Below the pieces are notes generated by a model, which was not told where the DNA came from, did not search any database, and was given only the letters and a program-made list of their open reading frames with translations. A DNA stretch of 64,000 nucleotides from Kangiella sp. HZ709 (GTDB taxonomy: Bacteria > Pseudomonadota > Gammaproteobacteria > Enterobacterales > Kangiellaceae): positions 1,805,031 through 1,869,030 of the forward strand of contig NZ_WKJC01000001.1 of assembly GCF_009674675.1 (NCBI RefSeq), in the 5' to 3' direction. The position numbers and the translations under genes are program-made. Positions 46,849-54,104 of the stretch are shown here, piece after piece; position 1 is the first letter of the stretch; each line of letters opens with the position of its first letter.

Positions 46849-46877
46849 AAAGGCAAATCGGAAGGTTTGCCTTTTTC
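46849..46877 (+). terminator. Rho-independent terminator after the qmcA-nfeD pair
   Basis: Inverted repeat AAAGGCAAA...TTTGCCTTT with an 8-nt loop, followed by T-rich sequence, 36 nt after the nfeD-like stop. Confidence 0.82.
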
Positions 46878-46929
46878 TTTTTTAGCTCACAGTAGGCCTT
46901 GAAAAACTAGGTTTAAGCAATCATTTGTG

Positions 46930-46935
46930 TATAAT
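46930..46935 (+). promoter_or_regulatory. candidate -10 box before the rhodanese-grx-secB-gpsA run
   Basis: TATAAT, identical to the sigma-70 -10 consensus, 61 nt before the rhodanese ATG and just after the upstream terminator. No good -35 hexamer is visible 16-18 nt upstream. Confidence 0.5.
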
Positions 46936-46996
46936 GCTTTATCCTGTAATGCTGGCTAAATAGCTAGTATCCGTATGAATTAACGTTAGAAGACTT

Positions 46997-47422
46997 ATGG
47001 AACAATTGATTGAATTTTATTCCAACCACTATCTATTAGGTAGCGCTTGGATCCTTGCGGCAGTTTTACTAATACTCAGTTATGTGCAAACTGCAATGAG
47101 CGGCTCTCAAAGCCTGACGACTGTTGGAGCTACTGAAGTGGTGAATCGAGAAAATGGTGTTATGATCGATTTGCGTTCTATCGCAGACTTCAATAAAGGA
47201 CATATTTCAGGTTCGATTAACCTGCCTTTTACTAAATTAAAAGATAGCATGAAAGATCTTGAAAAATATCAAGACAGCCCCATGATTATGGTTTGTAACA
47301 CTGGGATGCAAGCAGGCGCTGCTTCTACAATGTTACGAGCTAAAGGTTTTAAGGATGTTCATAAGTTAAAAGGTGGTATCCAATCATGGACTGCCGAGAA
47401 CCTTCCTTTAAAGAAAGGCTAA
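46997..47422 (+). CDS. membrane-anchored rhodanese-like protein (YibN-like)
   Basis: 141 residues: one N-terminal membrane helix (about 12-32) and a rhodanese domain (about 42-138). The catalytic cysteine is in MVCNTGMQAGAA, so persulfide transfer is possible. Located upstream of glutaredoxin and secB, as yibN is in other gammaproteobacteria. The physiological acceptor is not known. AGAAGA lies before ATG 46997. Confidence 0.87.
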   Translation: MEQLIEFYSNHYLLGSAWILAAVLLILSYVQTAMSGSQSLTTVGATEVVNRENGVMIDLRSIADFNKGHISGSINLPFTKLKDSMKDLEKYQDSPMIMVCNTGMQAGAASTMLRAKGFKDVHKLKGGIQSWTAENLPLKKG

Positions 47423-47439
47423 CTGTTTAATTAGAGAAA

Positions 47440-47715
47440 TTGGCTTTGAAACAACAAGCAAAAATTGTTATTTATACAAAAACTTACTGTCCTTACTGTA
47501 TTCGCGCTAAGCAATTGCTAAATTCCTTAGAGCTGGACTACCAAGAAATTTCTGTAGATGGCAAACCGCAATTACAAGATGAAATGGCAAAGATGGCGGG
47601 TAAACGAACTGTGCCACAAGTTTTTATCGATGATACACCTATTGGCGGCTGCGATGACCTTTTTGCCTTACGAAGAGCAAACAAATTAGAAGCATTGGTT
47701 TTTACTAATGCGTAA
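47440..47715 (+). CDS. grxC: glutaredoxin 3
   Basis: 91-residue cytoplasmic dithiol glutaredoxin with the active site CPYC (C17, C20), the GSH-binding TVPQVFIDDTPIGGCDDL, and a normal length. The start is TTG 47440 (TTG 47446 is the alternative); there is no ATG upstream in frame near this position. AGAG at 47433-47436 may act as ribosome site. It reduces disulfides such as those of ribonucleotide reductase. Confidence 0.9.
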   Translation: MALKQQAKIVIYTKTYCPYCIRAKQLLNSLELDYQEISVDGKPQLQDEMAKMAGKRTVPQVFIDDTPIGGCDDLFALRRANKLEALVFTNA

Positions 47716-47753
47716 TTCATGAAAATATTAAAGAAAAGATAAGAGAGAAGATA

Positions 47754-48257
47754 ATGGCTGAGAATGATCAAGTTCAAAACCCACAAGAGCAACTAAACCC
47801 GCAAGAAGCGCAAGGTAAGCAAATTCATTTGCAGACTATTTATGCAAAAGATATTTCTTTAGAAACACCAAACTCTCCTGAGATATTCTTAGAAGAATAT
47901 AAGCCTGATATGAAAATCAGCTTAGCTAATAATGTTAAAGAATTACAAAATGATGCATATGAAGCTGACTTACAAGTGACCGTAACCGCTAAGGTTGGAG
48001 AAAAAACCGCTTTTATTGCTGAAGTTAAATATGGTGGCGTGTTTAATGTAAGTGGTTATGACGAGTCAACTACAGCCCAAATTCTAAGAACTTTTTGTCC
48101 TGAACAATTGTTCCCATACGTTCGTGAAGCTATCTCTGAGTCAATTGCCCGTGCTGGATTCCCTAGATTCATTTTAACTCCTGTAAACTTTAACTCCTTG
48201 TATGAGCAAGCAAGACAACAAAATCAAGCCGGCCAACCAGCTGAAGGCCAAGCTTAA
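47754..48257 (+). CDS. secB: protein-export chaperone SecB
   Basis: Tetrameric cytoplasmic chaperone that holds preproteins and delivers them to SecA. 167 residues, acidic, with QTIYAKDISLETPNSPEIF, the beta-strand region TVTAKVGEKTAFIAEVKYGGVF and FPYVREAISESIARAGFP. Lies between grxC and gpsA, the common order. AGAGAAGA precedes ATG 47754. Confidence 0.96.
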   Translation: MAENDQVQNPQEQLNPQEAQGKQIHLQTIYAKDISLETPNSPEIFLEEYKPDMKISLANNVKELQNDAYEADLQVTVTAKVGEKTAFIAEVKYGGVFNVSGYDESTTAQILRTFCPEQLFPYVREAISESIARAGFPRFILTPVNFNSLYEQARQQNQAGQPAEGQA

Positions 48258-48288
48258 TTCAGTCAATCTGACTTACTAAAAAGTTAAT

Positions 48289-49293
48289 ATGGCTAAATCA
48301 CTTTCCATTGCGGTCCTAGGAGCTGGCTCCTACGGTACCGCCTTGGCTGTGTTGCTAGCCAATAATGGTAATCAAGTTACCTTATGGGCACGCAAAACTA
48401 AGCAAGTTGCGCAGATGCAACAAGACGGTGCCAATCAGCAGTACCTTCCTGACGTTTCTTTTCCTGAAAATTTATTTATTACCGATGATTTACCAACAGC
48501 CTTAAACAAGGTTGATACGGTTTTGATTTCAGTACCAAGTCATGCATTTAAAAAGTGTTTGGAGCAAGCCAGACCCTATTTAGATAGTGGCAACCAGATA
48601 GTATGGGCAAGTAAAGGTTTAGATCCGGAAACTGGCGATCTATTGGGTACCACTTTGGAGTCAATACTAGGGTTTGAAGTTTCTTATGCCATTTTATCAG
48701 GGCCAACTTTTGCTAAGGAAATGGCAATGGGAATGCCTACAGCCATAACCTTGGCTTCAAAAAATAAGAAGTTACGCAAAGGTTTTGCTAAAGCATTGCA
48801 CAACGAGCGCTTCAGAGTTTATTTGAGTAAAGATGTAGTCGGGGTGCAGATTGGTGGTGCTGTAAAAAACGTAATAGCAATCGGCGCAGGAATCGCAGAT
48901 GGTCTTGGTTTTGGTGCTAATGCCAGAACCGCACTGATTACTCGCGGGCTTGCAGAAATGATGCGTTTGGGTAAGGCCCTTGGTGGCAAGCGTAAAACTT
49001 TTAATGGCATGGCTGGTATGGGTGATTTGGTTTTAACCTGCACAGATAATCAGTCTCGTAATCGACGCTTTGGGATGGCTCTGGGTAAGGGTAAAGACCG
49101 AGCAGCAATAGAAGCTGAAATCGGCCAAGTGGTTGAAGGGGTTCGTAATGCCAAAGAAGTTAAAATGTTAGCTGAAAGAACTGGTGTGGAAATGCCCATT
49201 TGCCAAGCGATATATCAAATTATTTATAAGGGTGTCGATCCTAAGCAAGTTGCTCATCAGTTGCTGACTAGAGACTTAAAACGAGAGTCTTAG
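48289..49293 (+). CDS. gpsA: glycerol-3-phosphate dehydrogenase [NAD(P)+]
   Basis: Reduces dihydroxyacetone phosphate to sn-glycerol 3-phosphate for phospholipid synthesis. 334 residues: N-terminal Rossmann motif GAGSYGTALAVLLA, substrate-binding SGPTFAKEMAMGMPTA, catalytic Lys in GGAVKNVIAIGAGIADGLGF, and GMAGMGDLVLTCT. ATG 48289 is 31 nt after secB. Convergent with trmL. Confidence 0.96.
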   Translation: MAKSLSIAVLGAGSYGTALAVLLANNGNQVTLWARKTKQVAQMQQDGANQQYLPDVSFPENLFITDDLPTALNKVDTVLISVPSHAFKKCLEQARPYLDSGNQIVWASKGLDPETGDLLGTTLESILGFEVSYAILSGPTFAKEMAMGMPTAITLASKNKKLRKGFAKALHNERFRVYLSKDVVGVQIGGAVKNVIAIGAGIADGLGFGANARTALITRGLAEMMRLGKALGGKRKTFNGMAGMGDLVLTCTDNQSRNRRFGMALGKGKDRAAIEAEIGQVVEGVRNAKEVKMLAERTGVEMPICQAIYQIIYKGVDPKQVAHQLLTRDLKRES

Positions 49294-49326
49294 CAAGTTA
49301 CAGCTCTCCTAAATCAGGCAGTCATT

Positions 49327-49788
49327 TTATTCAAATTGAGCGAAGCTTTTCTGCCTCAATGCTTCATAAGCCAAAATCGCGACGGTATTCGATAAGTTCA
49401 AACTACGGCTATCCTTTTTCATTGGAATGCGGAGTAGGTGTTCGGCAATGTCTTGTAATATCCAGTCAGGCAAACCTCGAGTTTCAGGCCCAAATATAAA
49501 AAAATCTCCGTCTTGGTATTCAATTTTATGATAGTAGGCTTTACCTTTAGTGCTTAAGCCAAATAAACGCTCTGGTTGTGCTGAATCTTTAAATTCTTGA
49601 TAGGTTTTATGAATCTTAACTTTTGCCCATTCGTGATAATCTAGGCCAGCGCGACGCATTCTTTTATCATCGATTTCAAACCCTAGAGGTTCGATCAAAT
49701 GTAGTTGAAATCCAGTATTGGCACATAGGCGAATAATATTGCCGGTATTGGGCGGGATCTCTGGTTCAAACAGTACTATATGAAACAT
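49327..49788 (-). CDS. trmL: tRNA (cytidine(34)-2'-O)-methyltransferase
   Basis: SPOUT-fold enzyme that methylates the wobble nucleotide of certain leucine tRNAs. 153 residues with [46 protein letters not shown] and the knot region [18 protein letters not shown]. The ATG overlaps the ntrC stop by one base (TAATG), so its translation is coupled to the ntr operon. Last gene of the minus-strand glnA-to-trmL block. Confidence 0.94.
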   Translation of the reverse strand: MFHIVLFEPEIPPNTGNIIRLCANTGFQLHLIEPLGFEIDDKRMRRAGLDYHEWAKVKIHKTYQEFKDSAQPERLFGLSTKGKAYYHKIEYQDGDFFIFGPETRGLPDWILQDIAEHLLRIPMKKDSRSLNLSNTVAILAYEALRQKSFAQFE

Positions 49789-50420
49789 TAGTTGTTATCT
49801 TCTGTAGTTTTATTGCCGCTTGATTGGGCATCTAATTGCCAAGATTGTAGTTTACGCGTCAAGGTATTGCGACCCCAACCTAATAATTTCGCTGCTTTTT
49901 GCTTGTGACCTTGGCAAATTGTTAATGCTTGCTCGACCATAAATTGCTCAAAACCTTTTTGTAACTCCGTAAAAATACTTTGATTTCCTTGATGGTATTC
50001 GGCCAGCATGGTTCTTTGAATTTGCTCCTGCCATGGTGGTAACTCTTCAATTGAATCTTTAGCGATCGCTTTTTGGCATATGGAAACAGCTTGAATGATA
50101 TCGAATGGTTTTGGTAAAAAATCAAAAGCACCAATTTTGTGTGATTCAACCGCCATTTGAGTATCGGTATTGGCAGTGATAATCACCACTGGCAAATCAG
50201 GATGGCGAAGCTTTATCGTCTCCATTAATTCTAAGCCGCTGATTCCTGGCATCTGTACATCGGTGATGATCAATTTTGGTAATTGTTGTTCAATTAACTT
50301 GAGCGCGTCCTGTCCATTATTAGCGGCAACAACCTTAAAGCCAGCATTATTAAGGGCTTTGCTTAAAACCCAGCGAATAGAGCTGTCATCATCGACTAAA
50401 AGAATTAATGGTTTATCCAT
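49788..50420 (-). CDS. ntrC: NtrC-type response regulator lacking the AAA+ domain (receiver + Fis HTH only)
   Basis: 210 residues against about 470 for usual NtrC. The receiver (1-120) keeps acidic pair D11/D12, phospho-acceptor D54, T82 and K104, exactly at E. coli NtrC numbering. The C-terminus (about 150-195) is a Fis-type helix-turn-helix with the NtrC signature [20 protein letters not shown]. Between them is only a linker (about 121-149): no Walker A, no GAFTGA loop, no sigma-54-contact domain. It is therefore not expected to activate sigma-54 polymerase. The coding frame is intact. It overlaps ntrB by 8 nt. It should be phosphorylated by NtrB and bind the two 17-bp operators at 53780 and 51519; that last step is inference. 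Confidence 0.9.
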   Translation of the reverse strand: MDKPLILLVDDDSSIRWVLSKALNNAGFKVVAANNGQDALKLIEQQLPKLIITDVQMPGISGLELMETIKLRHPDLPVVIITANTDTQMAVESHKIGAFDFLPKPFDIIQAVSICQKAIAKDSIEELPPWQEQIQRTMLAEYHQGNQSIFTELQKGFEQFMVEQALTICQGHKQKAAKLLGWGRNTLTRKLQSWQLDAQSSGNKTTEDNN

Positions 50421-51465
50421 TGGAATGATCGCTGTTTAAAGGTAAGTAACAACGGAATTGAGTAAGTCCATTCTTCGAGTCAACTTCAATGGTTCCTTGA
50501 TGTTGCTGCAATAAACCCTGGGCTATGCCAAGTCCTAGTCCAGAACTGTTCTTGCCGCTAATCATTGGGAAGAAAATACTGGGCTTGAGCGCTTCAGGAA
50601 TGCCGCAGCCATTATCAATAATACTAATACAAACGGCTAGATTCACTTCAGGCGCTAAAGGGTGCTCTTTTTTAATACGAGTTTTGAAAGTGAGTTTAGG
50701 ATTGTTAGTTTCAACTAAAGCATCAACGGAGTTTTGAGCTAGATTTAGTACAACTTGATAAATCTGCTCAGGCGCTAATTCCAGCTCAGGTAGACTAGGA
50801 TCATAATCTCTGACAATGGTGATATTTGGCGGCAAGTTTAAGCTTAAGAATCTAATGACATCTTCAATGATTTCATGAATATTGACTCTTAATCGACTGG
50901 CGACTTGCTGCCCCAGCAACATTCTATTCACGAGTTGAGTTAACCGTTTAACTTCTTTGCTAATGACGTTACTAATTTCAAGGTTATCTTTCGGTTCAGG
51001 ATTGATAAGTTGTGCTGCGCCTGCGATACCCGTTAGAGGTGTTTTTATTTCATGTGCGAGATTATTCAAAAGTTGTTGCTGGATTTGTTGTTGTCGAAGA
51101 ATTTCTTCTTCTTGCTTATGCCTTTTAACTAAAGAACTATTTTGCCATTCGATCAATAAATAATAATCGTTAGCCAGAAGAATTTTTTGTAATACTAACT
51201 CGGCATCAACTGACTGTTGATTTTTGAATTGCAATAAGCGCTTGTCATAAATTTTAGTTTCTAGATGGCTTAATTGCGATAACCACTCCCTAACCGGTAA
51301 ACTTTCAGCTTCGATAAAATAGTTAAAGCGTTTACCAATCAAATTGCGTGCGGTGATCCCTACAGCTCTTTCAGCACTATTGTTTAAATAAAAAAAGCGA
51401 CCATTGAGATCGAGAATCAAAATAGCCGTAGTGATTTGCGAAAGAAGAGGAGCTTCAGAGTCCAT
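50413..51465 (-). CDS. ntrB: nitrogen regulation sensor kinase NtrB
   Basis: Cytoplasmic histidine kinase/phosphatase of NtrC. 350 residues: PAS domain (about 1-110), a short coiled coil, the phosphorylated His in HEIKTPLTGIAGAAQL (H138), N-box NLAQNSVDAL, DNGCGIP, and the family-specific FFPMISGKNSSGLGLGIAQG. All catalytic motifs are intact, so the kinase is probably active even though its partner has lost the AAA+ domain. An NtrC-type operator lies 54 nt upstream of the start codon. Confidence 0.94.
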   Translation of the reverse strand: MDSEAPLLSQITTAILILDLNGRFFYLNNSAERAVGITARNLIGKRFNYFIEAESLPVREWLSQLSHLETKIYDKRLLQFKNQQSVDAELVLQKILLANDYYLLIEWQNSSLVKRHKQEEEILRQQQIQQQLLNNLAHEIKTPLTGIAGAAQLINPEPKDNLEISNVISKEVKRLTQLVNRMLLGQQVASRLRVNIHEIIEDVIRFLSLNLPPNITIVRDYDPSLPELELAPEQIYQVVLNLAQNSVDALVETNNPKLTFKTRIKKEHPLAPEVNLAVCISIIDNGCGIPEALKPSIFFPMISGKNSSGLGLGIAQGLLQQHQGTIEVDSKNGLTQFRCYLPLNSDHSNG

Positions 51466-51494
51466 ATTAAATGATTTACAGTATCGTTTTAACT

Positions 51495-51514
51495 ATTTTA
51501 TGCTATAGCAACAA
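51495..51514 (-). promoter_or_regulatory. candidate promoter elements before ntrB
   Basis: On the minus strand a TAAAAT (51495-51500) or, with TTGTTG (51509-51514) as -35 and a 17-nt gap, TAAAAC (51486-51491) could act as the -10. In either reading the operator at 51519-51535 overlaps or abuts the -35. No GG-N10-GC sigma-54 element is seen here. Confidence 0.35.
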
Positions 51515-51518
51515 AAAA

Positions 51519-51535
51519 TGCACCATACTGGTGCA
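51519..51535 (-). promoter_or_regulatory. NtrC-type operator before ntrB (could instead be part of a terminator)
   Basis: TGCACCATACTGGTGCA: perfect 7-bp arms around 3 bases, matching TGCACC-N5-GGTGCA. On the minus strand it is followed by six T residues, so it could also form a short hairpin terminator for the DUF4124 gene. A second copy of the same dyad before glnA, without a T-run, favours the operator reading. Confidence 0.7.
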
Positions 51536-51556
51536 TTCGCGATTCATGCGTTCAAA

Positions 51557-52168
51557 TTAGCGCCTGTTGTTTTGCAATCTTGAAGCTCGCAATAAGTGAA
51601 ATTCTGTTGATTCACTCGATTGCAAAATCTCACCAGTGGAATCATCGATAACTTGAGCCGTCAATTGATGAGTGCCGCGATCGACACTGGTTAATGAGAA
51701 GTAAGGTACTTTTTGGTCAGGGCTTGCCGCTTCACCATCCATCAATAATCGAATACTATGTTCTCTTTGCAGCATTGGAGTGATGGCGACTATTATATAG
51801 AGGTTGCCATCATTCGCTCGAACGGCTTCATCATTAGTGGGTTTTTCTATGGATAGGAGCTGGTACTGAAAGGGCTTTGTCTTCTCGTTGTTGTCATCCT
51901 GTTTTCTTTTACCAAATCCTACGACAAACTTATCTTCTACGTTTTTATTGGTTTTTACTTTCGGAATAGCCATCACATTTTTACTCGTGTCGACTACCAC
52001 TTTTTTAGCACCAGGAAGGGGCTTATCAGTAAAAATTACACGGCCGTTTTTGTCTATTTTTTTATACAGTGTTTTTTCTTCTGCTGAAGATTTAGCGCTC
52101 ACAGTTGCCAATAGTAAGGCTGAACTGAGGTAGATTAGAATATTTTTCAATGACACAGGAAACTCCAT
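51557..52168 (-). CDS. secreted DUF4124-domain protein
   Basis: 203 residues. Signal peptide (about 8-28, ending in KSSAEE) and a DUF4124 domain (about 30-70, YKKIDKNGRVIFTDKPLPGA), a proline-containing linker, and a beta-rich C-terminal region. GTG 52156 is a strong alternative start because GGAG stands 6 nt before it. DUF4124 genes are often found between glnA and ntrB in gammaproteobacteria; function is unknown. Confidence 0.78.
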   Translation of the reverse strand: MEFPVSLKNILIYLSSALLLATVSAKSSAEEKTLYKKIDKNGRVIFTDKPLPGAKKVVVDTSKNVMAIPKVKTNKNVEDKFVVGFGKRKQDDNNEKTKPFQYQLLSIEKPTNDEAVRANDGNLYIIVAITPMLQREHSIRLLMDGEAASPDQKVPYFSLTSVDRGTHQLTAQVIDDSTGEILQSSESTEFHLLRASRLQNNRR

Positions 52169-52212
52169 ATCGCAATATAACTAAAGTATTCCTGAGAAAA
52201 TTGATGCTGTCA

Positions 52213-52243
52213 AAACAAAAAAGCCCAGCGGTTGCTGGGCTTT
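52213..52243 (-). terminator. Rho-independent terminator after glnA
   Basis: On the minus strand, AAAGCCCAGC-AACC-GCTGGGCTTT followed by TTTTG, 29 nt downstream of the glnA stop. It should limit read-through from glnA into the DUF4124-ntrBC genes. Confidence 0.88.
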
Positions 52244-52271
52244 GATAAGCGGTTTGAGTAATCTCAATAGC

Positions 52272-53681
52272 TTATAGGCTGTAATACATTTCAAACTCAA
52301 TTGGATGAGTTGTCATGTTTAACAAAGCAACTTCTTCGCGCTTCAATGCAATATAAGCATCTAACATATCGTCAGAGAATACACCGCCGCGAGTTAAGAA
52401 TTCGCGATCCGCATCTAGCGCATCTAATGCTTGCTCTAATGAGTTAGCAACGGTTGGAATTTCAGCTGCTTCTTCAGCAGGTAAATCATATAAATCCTTA
52501 TCCATGGCGTCGCCTGGGTGGATTTTGTTTTGGATGCCGTCAAGACCAGCCATCATCATCGCCGCAAAGGCTAAGTATGGGTTGGCCATTGGATCTGGAA
52601 AACGCGCTTCGATACGACGTGCTTTAGGGCTTGGTACGTGTGGAATACGAATCGACGCAGATCGATTGCGCGCAGAGTAAGCCAACATGACTGGAGCTTC
52701 GAAGCCAGGAACTAAACGCTTATAAGAGTTAGTTGAAGGGTTAGTGATAGCATTTAAAGCACGGGCATGTTTAATGATACCACCAATGTAATACAATGCT
52801 TCTTCAGAAAGACCACCATATTTGTCACCAGCGAAGATATTGGTTCCATCTTTTGCAAGAGATTGATGAATATGCATACCAGTACCGTTGTCACCAACAA
52901 TTGGCTTAGGCATGAAAGTTGCCGTTTTGCCATATGCATGAGCAACGTTGTGAGTTACATATTTAAGAATTTGTACTTCGTCAGCTTTTTTTACCAAGGT
53001 ATTAAATTGAGTAGCGATTTCGTTTTGACCAGCTGTTGCCACTTCATGGTGATGTGCTTCGATGACTAAACCCATTTCTTCCATTACTAGACACATTTGC
53101 GAGCGAATATCTTGCGATGAATCGACAGGCGGAACTGGGAAATAGCCACCTTTAACACGAGGGCGGTGACCTGTGTTGCCATCTTCATAACTCTTATCAG
53201 AGTTCCAAGCAGCTTCCGGGTCATCAATTTTCACCATAGAGCCGCTCATGTCAGTTTTGAACTTAACGTCTTCGAACATAAAGAATTCTGGCTCAGGACC
53301 AAAATAAGCCGTATCAGCAATACCGGTAGATTTTAAATATTCTTCTGCGCGCTTAGCTACTGAGCGAGGGTCACGCTCATAACCTGTCATTGTTGACGGC
53401 TCTAAGATATCGCAACGCAAGTTTAGAGTAGGATCTTCGAAGAAAGGATCCATTACAGCCGTAGATGTATCAGGCATTAAAACCATGTCAGATTCGTTAA
53501 TGCCTTTCCAGCCAGCAATAGAAGAGCCGTCAAACATCTTACCGTCTTGTAAGAAGTCTTCGTCTACCTGATGGGCAGGAATGGTAACATGTTGTTCTTT
53601 ACCTTTCGTATCGGTAAAACGTAAATCAACGAAACGAACTTCGTTTTCCTTAAGCATTTCTAAAACGGCAGCAACTGACAT
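52272..53681 (-). CDS. glnA: glutamine synthetase, type I
   Basis: Condenses glutamate and ammonia with ATP to glutamine. 469 residues from ATG 53681, the same length as the E. coli enzyme; a TTG at 53693 is in frame but GGAG stands just before the ATG. Visible features are the N-terminal [31 protein letters not shown], the metal-site [24 protein letters not shown], and the adenylylation-site segment DLYDLPAEE near residue 395. Preceded by a perfect NtrC-type operator and a TATAAT box. Confidence 0.97.
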   Translation of the reverse strand: MSVAAVLEMLKENEVRFVDLRFTDTKGKEQHVTIPAHQVDEDFLQDGKMFDGSSIAGWKGINESDMVLMPDTSTAVMDPFFEDPTLNLRCDILEPSTMTGYERDPRSVAKRAEEYLKSTGIADTAYFGPEPEFFMFEDVKFKTDMSGSMVKIDDPEAAWNSDKSYEDGNTGHRPRVKGGYFPVPPVDSSQDIRSQMCLVMEEMGLVIEAHHHEVATAGQNEIATQFNTLVKKADEVQILKYVTHNVAHAYGKTATFMPKPIVGDNGTGMHIHQSLAKDGTNIFAGDKYGGLSEEALYYIGGIIKHARALNAITNPSTNSYKRLVPGFEAPVMLAYSARNRSASIRIPHVPSPKARRIEARFPDPMANPYLAFAAMMMAGLDGIQNKIHPGDAMDKDLYDLPAEEAAEIPTVANSLEQALDALDADREFLTRGGVFSDDMLDAYIALKREEVALLNMTTHPIEFEMYYSL

Positions 53682-53721
53682 AAATTTCTCCAAATAAGGT
53701 CTTAAGCAAAATATTGGGGCA

Positions 53722-53727
53722 ATTATA
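53722..53727 (-). promoter_or_regulatory. sigma-70 -10 box of the glnA promoter
   Basis: TATAAT on the minus strand, which puts a start site near 53715, about 34 nt before the glnA ATG. The hexamer 17 nt further up (TACAGT) matches the -35 consensus poorly (2 of 6), as expected of an activator-dependent promoter. No sigma-54 GG-N10-GC pattern stands between the operator and the ATG. Confidence 0.65.
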
Positions 53728-53779
53728 CGGATAAATGGAAGTTAACTGTAGTTAATTTAGAGGCTACAAAGAAAGCCGC

Positions 53780-53796
53780 TGCACCATAGTGGTGCA
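53780..53796 (-). promoter_or_regulatory. NtrC-type operator before glnA
   Basis: TGCACCATAGTGGTGCA, a perfect 7-bp inverted repeat around 3 bases that fits the enterobacterial NtrC consensus TGCACC-N5-GGTGCA. Its centre is about 73 bp upstream of the start site predicted from the TATAAT box, and about 107 bp before the ATG. Confidence 0.85.
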
Positions 53797-53887
53797 TGAT
53801 AATTTTACCTGATGAGCCTATTCTCGATAGTTAAGAATTGGACTGAATTGATTGAATATTAAACAGCTCATAAAGTCTTGATTTTGA

Positions 53888-53915
53888 TTGACAATTCAGA
53901 AAAGTACCTTATGTA
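53888..53915 (+). promoter_or_regulatory. candidate promoter of the TonB-dependent receptor gene
   Basis: TTGACA (consensus -35) followed after 16 nt by TATGTA. A second possible -35, TTGACC at 53968-53973, overlaps the right arm of the inverted repeat GGTCAA-N13-TTGACC. Confidence 0.4.
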
Positions 53916-53948
53916 TTCTCGATTCTAATAAAAGTTCCATAAAAAAAC

Positions 53949-53973
53949 GGTCAAAAGGTAAATTTTGTTGACC
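53949..53973. repeat. inverted repeat in the TonB-receptor leader
   Basis: GGTCAA at 53949-53954 and TTGACC at 53968-53973 with 13 bases between. It could be an operator half-site pair or an RNA hairpin. It is not a Fur box. Confidence 0.4.
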
Positions 53974-54104
53974 TGTCCGCTTTATCTGTGATATTTATTA
54001 CTCCACCAGTGTTATTTTTTATTGGTTGTTTTCTATGGATCGAAGAAATAACAAAAATGGTGTTAATAAAAGTAAATTTACTAACTACATATAGGTAAGA
54101 TTTT

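Larger units (their letters stand above)
53682..54104. other. divergent glnA / TonB-receptor intergenic region
   Basis: About 420 bases with no gene. The glnA half holds the TATAAT box and the NtrC-type operator described separately. The receptor half has a TTGACA (53888-53893) with a weak TATGTA -10 16 nt on, and an inverted repeat GGTCAA-N13-TTGACC (53949-53973). From the first of these, the receptor leader would be about 190 nt long. I see no further open frame and no tRNA-like fold. Confidence 0.7.

Noticed and set aside
51519-51535. Reading the dyad only as a terminator
   Set aside because: The stem is short, and an almost identical dyad before glnA has no T-run; the sequence fits the NtrC consensus exactly. 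A dual role stays possible.
52767-53069. 100-codon plus-strand frame inside glnA
   Set aside because: Shadow of the highly conserved glutamine synthetase gene.
53682-53693. TTG start of glnA four codons upstream
   Set aside because: These codons contain the GGAG ribosome site for the ATG at 53681, and the ATG gives the standard 469-residue length.
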